DNA of 64,000 nt from Thermococcus henrietii (GTDB taxonomy: Archaea > Methanobacteriota_B > Thermococci > Thermococcales > Thermococcaceae): contig NZ_LT900021.1 of assembly GCF_900198835.1 (NCBI RefSeq), positions 744,001 through 808,000 on the forward strand, written 5' to 3'. Positions 61,029 to 64,000 of the stretch are shown in pieces (position 1 is the first letter of the stretch; each line of letters opens with the position of its first letter). The translations under genes were made by a program, and so were the position numbers. The notes under the pieces were generated by a model. That model was not told the DNA's origin. It did no database searches and saw nothing but the letters and a program-made list of their open reading frames with translations.

Positions 61029-62366
61029 TCATGTTCTCAGCTTCGCCAGTGCATCTTCGGCCGCCTGGAGTATCTGATAGCCGACGGGCGATGCCGTGAG
61101 GAGCGGGTGGGTCGCTATCTGGAGGGTGTAGAGCTCGCTCGCCGTGAGCCTCTTCTGTATGGCCAGTGCGAGGATGTTTATCATCTCGCCGACGCTTTTA
61201 CCTCCCGCTATCTGGGCCCCGAGTATCGCACCCCTGTCGCGGGAGAAGATGAGCTTTACCGTCACCATCGAGGTGTCCGGGAACTTCGCCGGGTGCCTGT
61301 CCGGCCCCCTGCCGTAGCCCACGATGACCTCGAATCCTTCCTTCTTTGCCTGTTCCTCCGTCAAACCGGCCGCGGCGAGGGCGAGGCCGGCAATGTGGGT
61401 TGAGTAGGCACCTATAGTCCTCCTGTTCTCCCTGACAATCTGGAGCTTGAAGAGGTTGGCTCCGGCGATTCTCGCCTCGAAGGTGGCCGTAGAGGCGAGC
61501 ATGAGCTGGTAGGGCTTGCCCGTGAAGAAGTCCCTGTGCTCCACGCAGTCGCCGACCGCGAAGATGTCGGGGTGAGAGGTTCTCATGTACTCGTCGGTCC
61601 AGACCCCGTAGCGAGTAACCTTGAGGCCGGCCTTAACTGCCAGCTCGACGTTGGGTCGGTAACCTGTGGAGAGGATTACCAAATCGGCAGGAATTTCTCT
61701 TCCGTCAAGGAGCTTGACTTTCTCCACCTTCCCGTTCCCGGCGAAGCCCTCAACCTGTCCGTAGGCAATGTTTATTCCGACTTCCTTCAGCCTCTCCTCG
61801 ACCATCTCGCTGAACTCAGGGTCGAAGGAGCTCCTCAGAAGCCTGCTCCTGACGACCAGAGTCACGTCCTTGCCGAGCTTCCTTATCTCGTCGCCCACCT
61901 CAAGGGCTATGAAGCCACCGCCGACGATGACGATTTTCTCGGCTTCCTCGACCCTCTCGCGAAGCTTCTTGAGGTACTCGTAGTCCTTGGGAACGGTGTA
62001 TATTCCGTCGAGTTCAACGCCGGGGAAGTTCGGCTTTGCAGGCTTCGAGCCTGTCGCCAAGACCAGCTTCTCCCAGGCTATCTCTTTTCCGGACTTGGTC
62101 CTGACGACCTTCCTCTTGGGGTCGATGTCGGTAACCTCGTCCGTCAGGATATCGACGCCGAGGGGCTCTAGGAACTTCTCAACAGGCAGTATGTCGTCGT
62201 CAACGCTCTTCAGGGTTCCGAAGATGTAGGGGATTCCACAGGGAATCATGCCCACCTTTTCCCTCTTGATGACGAGGACGCTCCTGTCGGGGTAGAACTT
62301 CTTGGCAGAGATGGCCGTTGTGATACCCCCAGCAGAGGCCCCGATAATCACGACGTCGTACCTCAT
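61029..62366 (-). CDS. CoA-disulfide reductase / NAD(P)H oxidase family flavoprotein
   Basis: 445 residues. FAD-binding [16 protein letters not shown], redox-active Cys43 in [12 protein letters not shown](P)-binding [16 protein letters not shown] and the flavin motif [11 protein letters not shown]. Related Pyrococcus enzymes reduce CoA disulfide, oxygen or elemental sulfur; which activity this has cannot be told. ATG 62366 is preferred because GGTGAT lies about 6 nt upstream. Confidence 0.87.
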   Translation of the reverse strand: MRYDVVIIGASAGGITTAISAKKFYPDRSVLVIKREKVGMIPCGIPYIFGTLKSVDDDILPVEKFLEPLGVDILTDEVTDIDPKRKVVRTKSGKEIAWEKLVLATGSKPAKPNFPGVELDGIYTVPKDYEYLKKLRERVEEAEKIVIVGGGFIALEVGDEIRKLGKDVTLVVRSRLLRSSFDPEFSEMVEERLKEVGINIAYGQVEGFAGNGKVEKVKLLDGREIPADLVILSTGYRPNVELAVKAGLKVTRYGVWTDEYMRTSHPDIFAVGDCVEHRDFFTGKPYQLMLASTATFEARIAGANLFKLQIVRENRRTIGAYSTHIAGLALAAAGLTEEQAKKEGFEVIVGYGRGPDRHPAKFPDTSMVTVKLIFSRDRGAILGAQIAGGKSVGEMINILALAIQKRLTASELYTLQIATHPLLTASPVGYQILQAAEDALAKLRT

Positions 62367-62470
62367 TCGCATCACCAGGAGAATTAGGCCTCCCTACTAT
62401 TAAACACTTTCCTTAACCTTCGGTTCTCAACGTAAGCACTTTTCGGGGGAGAAATGGAGGGAAGAGAACA

Positions 62471-63274
62471 TCACTCGCCCGTTGCGCCCTTGAGGGCATC
62501 CTTGCACGGACAGCGACGCTCCTTGGGAATGTGCTCCACTGCCTTCATGAGGAGGAGCTTTATCTCCTCACCCTTCTTTGCCATGAGCTCGACGACCTCG
62601 GTGTGGGTGAGCTTCTCCTTGCTGATTCCTGCGGCGTAGTTGGTAACTATGGCAACGCTCGCGTAGCACATCTCAAGCTCCCTCGCGAGAACAGCTTCCG
62701 GACACTGGGTCATGCCAACGACGTCGGCGCCGAGTATCTTGAGCGCCCTTATCTCTGCCCTCGTCTCGAACCTTGGCCCCTCCATGCAGGCGTAGGTTCC
62801 CGTCGGGTGGTAGGTGAAGCCAAGCTCCTTGGAGGCGGTGATGAGAGCCTTCCTGAGCTCGGGGCAGTATGGGTCGGTGAAATCCACGTGGGCGACGAAC
62901 TTCCTGTCGTGGGGGCTGTCCTCGCCGTCGTAGAAGGTGTAGTGCCTCGTCTTCGTGAAGTCCATGAGCTGGTCGAGGATTACGAAGTCACCGGGCTTCA
63001 TGTCGAGGTTGAGCGAACCGACGGCCGAAGTTGCCAGAATCCTTTCAACACCGAGCTCGTGGAGCGCCCAGATGTTGGCGTGGTAGTTTATCTTGTGGGG
63101 CGGAACGCTGTGCTTCTCCCCGTGCCTCGGCAGGAACGCTATCTCCTCGCCCTTGTACGTTCCTATCTTGACCCTTACCGTTCCGTAGGGGGTCTCAACG
63201 GTTTCCTCCCTTACGTTCTCAAGCAGTTTGGGGTCGTAGACTCCGGAGCCTCCAATAATGGCTATCCTCGGCAT
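62471..63274 (-). CDS. mtnP: S-methyl-5'-thioadenosine phosphorylase
   Basis: 267 residues of the purine-nucleoside-phosphorylase class. GGSGVYDP phosphate site, LPRHGEKHSVPPHKINYHAN, CMEGPRFETRAEIR, and the C-terminal CPC (RRCPCKDAL) that forms stabilising disulfides in hyperthermophile enzymes. Splits methylthioadenosine from polyamine synthesis for methionine salvage. Confidence 0.94.
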   Translation of the reverse strand: MPRIAIIGGSGVYDPKLLENVREETVETPYGTVRVKIGTYKGEEIAFLPRHGEKHSVPPHKINYHANIWALHELGVERILATSAVGSLNLDMKPGDFVILDQLMDFTKTRHYTFYDGEDSPHDRKFVAHVDFTDPYCPELRKALITASKELGFTYHPTGTYACMEGPRFETRAEIRALKILGADVVGMTQCPEAVLARELEMCYASVAIVTNYAAGISKEKLTHTEVVELMAKKGEEIKLLLMKAVEHIPKERRCPCKDALKGATGE

Positions 63275-63316
63275 GGTATCACCTGAAAAGAGAATTGAGG
63301 GGAGGGCTTTAAAACG

Positions 63317-64000
63317 TTAGCTTCCTTCCCAGAGTTTGCGCTGTGCCTCGGCGCGCTCCTCGATGTCCTCTTTTAACTCGCCGCCGGTCTGAACCTCAAG
63401 GATTTTGGCGATAATTTCACTGAGGAGCCAAGAGCCCCAGCGCGGGTCCTTCACCTCAAGGGATGCATCAATGGCCCCGTCAACGTCGTTCTCTTTGAGC
63501 TTCTCAACGGCGATGCTTCCAAAGGCCAGCGAGCGGAGGTACGGGTTGGTTAATTTTGATGCCAGCTCCCAGGCGTCGTCGTAGGCGTGAAGCTTTGACA
63601 GGTAGCGGACGGCCTTAACGATTATCCTCTCGCTGTCGGTTTCTGAGCCGATTCTCCTCACGAGCTCGTAGTACTCGTAGTTTGGCTGTCTCTCGAGGAG
63701 GGCATCAAGGATTGAGCTCATGACAAGTTCCTTCTCATCACCGATGAGCCGGTCAATTAGTCTCTCCAGGAGCTCGGGCCTGTCAAGAACTGCCAAGACT
63801 ATTGACCTCAGGAGTTCGGGGCGGAGCTCTCTGGGAACCTTTGAGAGAACTCCTATTACGAAGTCTATCTCTCCCTGGGCCGCAACGCCAATAAGGAAGG
63901 ATATTAGAACCTCAAAGCCAACACTGGAGGATATCCCGAGTGCAACATCCACGAACTTCTCGTAAGTTCCCTCCGGAACGTTGGCTTTCTTCAAGTGGAT
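63317..64000 (-). CDS. Helical-repeat protein, 5' end outside window
   Basis: The frame is still open at the edge, so the start lies beyond 64000; a TTG at 63994 would give 225 residues. Entirely alpha-helical, with repeated helix pairs (VPRELRPELLRSIVLAVLD, ELLERLIDRLIGDEKELV, AYDDAWELASKLTNPYLRS) like HEAT or TPR-type scaffolds. No catalytic motif. Function unknown. Confidence 0.6.
   Translation of the reverse strand: MHLKKANVPEGTYEKFVDVALGISSSVGFEVLISFLIGVAAQGEIDFVIGVLSKVPRELRPELLRSIVLAVLDRPELLERLIDRLIGDEKELVMSSILDALLERQPNYEYYELVRRIGSETDSERIIVKAVRYLSKLHAYDDAWELASKLTNPYLRSLAFGSIAVEKLKENDVDGAIDASLEVKDPRWGSWLLSEIIAKILEVQTGGELKEDIEERAEAQRKLWEGS

Overview
The window is a 64 kb piece of a hyperthermophilic euryarchaeon of the order Thermococcales, most likely a Thermococcus. 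The signs are archaeal TATA boxes, GGTGG/GGAGGTGA ribosome-binding sites, archaeal-type ribosomal proteins (eL15, P0 and P1), FttA/aCPSF1, RNase P protein Rpp30, the DTD2 deacylase, a GH57 branching enzyme, the mevalonate and isopentenyl-phosphate-kinase route to lipids, and CCA-encoding tRNA genes. Genes are tightly packed with many ATGA/GTGA overlaps. No rRNA operon and no CRISPR array was seen.

Layout. 0-7.3 kb holds an isoprenoid operon (mevalonate kinase end, IPK, IDI-2, prenyl synthase) with RNase J inside it, followed by two neighbouring membrane-protein genes that both carry a frameshift. 7.4-14.3 kb is accessory: a methyltransferase cut at its 5' end by a palindromic repeat, leuS with a structured leader, and a 1.44-kb TnpB element inserted exactly inside a DUF835 membrane-protein gene. 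14.3-21.1 kb holds a large surface protein, a prolidase, a PAP2 phosphatase, and an eL15 / RNA-binding protein / Rpp30 group interrupted by a VapBC pair on the other strand. 21.3-29.4 kb is one methionine/aspartate-family run (cystathionine synthase-type enzyme, MetV-MetF fusion, two MetE-like proteins, aspartokinase, homoserine kinase, Asd). In it a second aspartokinase and threonine synthase have each lost their middle. 29.4-42 kb has TrpB2, a tandem family of three exported proteins, NikR, RqcH, the branching enzyme and an NSS transporter with a MetS-like 36-residue partner. 42-48.7 kb has a C/D-box sRNA, glutamate dehydrogenase, a proteasome beta subunit, FttA and RpiA. 48.7-59.5 kb contains three tRNA genes (Leu-CAA, Thr-GGT, Arg-TCG), HARP, a fucose-isomerase-like protein, DTD2, FtsZ and the SecE-Spt5-L11-L1-P0-P1 run. 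The tRNA genes are flanked by about 0.8 and 1.3 kb of non-coding, hairpin-rich repeats. 59.4-64 kb starts with a TROVE/Ro60-like gene behind a strongly structured leader, then a CoA-disulfide-reductase-type flavoprotein, MTA phosphorylase and a cut-off helical-repeat protein.

Most interesting. (1) An archaeal Ro60-like protein directly preceded by a roughly 95-nt GC-rich folded RNA that could be a Y-RNA counterpart. (2) A family of about 270-300-bp non-coding elements with hairpin ends, two copies of which start 3-4 nt after a tRNA CCA and one of which cuts a methyltransferase gene. (3) The TnpB element with its own ribbon-helix-helix gene and a perfect 12-bp inverted repeat at the right end. 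(4) Decay of threonine synthase and a spare aspartokinase while the rest of the pathway is kept. Many other genes concern RNA processing (RNase J, FttA, Rpp30, HARP, RqcH, Spt5).
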